A stretch of DNA of 22,056 nt from a virus. The notes below the pieces were generated by a model. It saw nothing but the letters and a program-made list of their open reading frames with translations. It was not told the origin of the DNA and made no database searches. The stretch covers positions 1-22,056 of the IMG/VR virus record IMGVR_UViG_3300028082_000008; one strand, given 5' to 3'. The position numbers and the translations under genes were made by a program. The stretch's first letter is position 1; each line of letters starts with the position of its first letter. Shown here piece after piece: positions 20,936 to 22,056 of the stretch.

Positions 20936-20950
20936 GTTACCCAATCTTGC

Positions 20951-21055
20951 CTATGCGCGCTTGCTGCCACGTTTGGCGATCTTGGCTCGCATGGTACGCA
21001 GGAATTCCTTCGGTCTACCGTAATCCTTCACGATTTTTGATTTCGTTTCGGCCAT
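20951..21055 (-). CDS. 34-residue basic microprotein
   Basis: ATG at 21055 with GGAG eight bases upstream opens a 34-codon frame (MAETKSKIVKDYGRPKEFLR...) ending KIAKRGSKRA, TAG at 20951-20953. It has about twelve Lys/Arg and a few acidic residues near the start, and looks like one amphipathic basic helix (about 16-28). It is the largest of the basic microproteins and could bind DNA or the acidic surface of a head protein. Confidence 0.55.
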   Translation of the reverse strand: MAETKSKIVKDYGRPKEFLRTMRAKIAKRGSKRA

Positions 21056-21083
21056 AGTCCCTGCTCCATGTACGTCAGATAAA

Positions 21084-21131
21084 TTACTTCCGCTTGCTAA
21101 TGCGGTGAGCGGCTTTCTTGGTATGACGCAT
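21084..21131 (-). CDS. 15-residue basic microprotein
   Basis: ATG at 21131 is preceded by AAGGAG five bases upstream; TAA at 21084-21086. The product is MRHTKKAAHRISKRK: seven Lys/Arg and two His in 15 residues. It is the first of the four basic microproteins in reading direction. Its short length lowers confidence, but the ribosome site and the similarity in composition to its neighbours support translation. Confidence 0.45.
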   Translation of the reverse strand: MRHTKKAAHRISKRK

Positions 21132-21144
21132 GGTTACTCCTTCT

Positions 21145-21161
21145 AGCAGTCCAAAACTGCT
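21145..21161 (-). other. Short hairpin in the 5' leader of the microprotein cluster
   Basis: AGCAGT (21145-21150) and ACTGCT (21156-21161) form a 6-bp stem with a 5-nt loop, immediately before the ribosome site of the 15-aa gene. The 89-base gap (21132-21220) in which it lies contains no gene or clear promoter. Confidence 0.3.
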
Positions 21162-21220
21162 TGTCTATATCAACGCTAGTACGAGATAGAGAATCTGAAC
21201 AGTAGGTACTTGCGGCGCTA

Positions 21221-21409
21221 CTAACTAGCCAGCCCACATTGCGCATAAATATAGTGCCGATGGTTATATCGGCCACGCGAAACGCAGAACACCGGGATAC
21301 CAAATTCCACCAGTGTCCCGTTGTGCGCCCATTCCTGTACGGTACGTTCGGGGCGGCCCATCAAGTGGGCAAACTCACGCGGTGTAAGCCATTGGCGAGT
21401 CCAGATCAT
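21221..21409 (-). CDS. Small helix-turn-helix (MerR/excisionase-type) protein
   Basis: A 62-residue protein with a winged-HTH pattern: LTPREFAHLMGRPERTVQEWAHNG (about 8-31) is the helix-turn-helix with a tryptophan in the recognition helix, followed by the wing FGIPVFCVSRGRYNHRHYIY. This matches the helix-turn-helix_17/excisionase type. It would bind DNA in the cytoplasm. Its ATG overlaps the portal stop by four bases (ATGA) and AAGGGAGGG lies five bases upstream. Finding it inside a head operon is unusual; it may regulate late genes or take part in packaging-site recognition. No integrase is present here to make it a true excisionase. Confidence 0.6.
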   Translation of the reverse strand: MIWTRQWLTPREFAHLMGRPERTVQEWAHNGTLVEFGIPVFCVSRGRYNHRHYIYAQCGLAS

Positions 21410-22056
21410 TTTTTCCCTCCCTTTACACGGCCAAGAGCTTGTAATTCAAGATTGTGTCTCTGCTCTTCGGCAATTTCTTCAGCGCCCGGGTAACCAAGCG
21501 TGCGCAAACCGCGTTCCGTGGCGACAATACCCGTCTTCATCAAGTCCGGAGTCATGCGACGCACTACCGTTTCGCTCAGCGGACGGATAGAAGCTTCATC
21601 CAGCATCACATCGTATTGATCGGGGCGGATAAGTCCCTGCCACTCTGCCATTTCGATGCCATTGTTGCCACGCAAAGGCATGTTCTGGCGACCCATGTAG
21701 CGACCCATCGTGTAAAACATGAATTCGCCCAGCATCTGCAACGTGCCAGCCATCAGACGGCCAGAGAGCTGCAAAAGCCCGGACGATTGCAAAACAGAAG
21801 CGTCGTAAAGATCGGTGGAGATATTTCCTGCGCCGGGATTTCCCTGTCGCGCTTCACCGAATCCGAGCACTTGGTTCTGAAGTTGAAGAAGTTTTTCAGG
21901 AACTTGCATCGCGCTTGCAGAAAGCGCATTTGGCGATACGCAGGTAGGAGCTTGGCTTCCCTGGTTGATCATGACAACTTCGCCAGGCAAACCACCAAAA
22001 GCTTCAGGATCAATGCCCGTATTCTGCGGAACGAACCATACGCCATTGTTCAGGCG
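21406..22056 (-). CDS. Portal protein, C-terminal part (truncated by window edge)
   Basis: The frame is open to the right edge and gives the last 216 residues. The segment QVPEKLLQLQNQVLGFGEARQGNPGAGNIS and the following helices (SSGLLQLSGRLMAGTLQMLGEFMFYTMGRYM) fit the crown/wing helices of podoviral portal proteins, with a Gln-rich basic tail (EEIAEEQRHNLELQALGRVKGGKK). The portal forms the dodecameric DNA channel at one capsid vertex. An internal TTG at 21988-21990 is not a start. The stop overlaps the HTH gene start. The N-terminal part and terminase lie beyond the window. Confidence 0.7.
   Translation of the reverse strand, partial: RLNNGVWFVPQNTGIDPEAFGGLPGEVVMINQGSQAPTCVSPNALSASAMQVPEKLLQLQNQVLGFGEARQGNPGAGNISTDLYDASVLQSSGLLQLSGRLMAGTLQMLGEFMFYTMGRYMGRQNMPLRGNNGIEMAEWQGLIRPDQYDVMLDEASIRPLSETVVRRMTPDLMKTGIVATERGLRTLGYPGAEEIAEEQRHNLELQALGRVKGGKK

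Noticed and set aside
21221-21409. HTH protein taken as a true excisionase marking an attachment site
   Set aside because: No integrase, tRNA or direct repeats typical of an att site are visible, and the gene lies inside the head operon.
1-22056. tRNA, rRNA or insertion sequences
   Set aside because: No cloverleaf, rRNA-like stretch, transposase or terminal inverted repeats were recognised by eye on either strand.

Overview
This window is part of a tailed-phage (or prophage) genome, probably of podovirus type. One long leftward (minus-strand) operon runs from the right edge almost to the left edge and carries head, tail and lysis genes in the order used by T7/P22-like phages: portal (right edge, incomplete), scaffold region, major capsid protein, small head proteins, adaptor-like protein, nozzle-like protein, a 134-residue protein at the T7 gp13 position, four internal-virion-like proteins, two fibre/spike proteins, then holin, spanin-like, amidase/peptidase and lysozyme genes. 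I see no tape-measure, sheath or baseplate gene, which supports a short-tailed virion. The host cannot be fixed from sequence alone. The Sec-type signal peptides and a lipoprotein-like signal point to a diderm host, and the style of the exported fibre proteins recalls soil bacteria such as Acidobacteriota (a weak guess). There is no integrase, replication gene or tRNA in the window.

Layout. 1-513: the end of a rightward cluster of very small genes, two of which share a 16-base identical leader that includes their ribosome-binding region. 514-710: the convergent gap, filled with four 17-nt hairpins (6-bp stem, 5-nt loop) whose plus-strand loops resemble lambdoid boxB. 711-3968: lysis and envelope genes (lysozyme with an altered catalytic triad, permuted NlpC/P60-like enzyme, lipoprotein, coiled-coil exported protein, holin candidate, papain-like protease, one-TM coiled-coil protein). 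4110-4880: a lone rightward SGNH hydrolase with its own promoter, probably leaderless, inserted as a moron. 4925-8606: a spike and a fibre protein that both begin with signal peptides, plus a 28-residue membrane microprotein with a maskable Shine-Dalgarno. 8662-17528: internal virion, nozzle and adaptor genes. 17541-17627: a strong leftward terminator, placed after the capsid genes as T7 places Tphi, whose loop is perfectly complementary to the RNA just downstream. 17634-22056: capsid, scaffold, four tiny Lys/Arg-rich proteins plus one 61-residue protein separated by RNA hairpins, an HTH protein overlapping the portal stop, and the portal C-terminus.

Most leftward genes are packed with 1-4 base overlaps (TAATG, TGATG, ATGA) or gaps of a few bases and have good Shine-Dalgarno sequences. 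The items least explained by known phage biology are the boxB-like hairpin array, the basic microprotein cluster beside the portal, the signal peptides on the fibre proteins, and the terminator/pseudoknot element. All functional names below come from reading motifs and gene order by eye; no database search was run.
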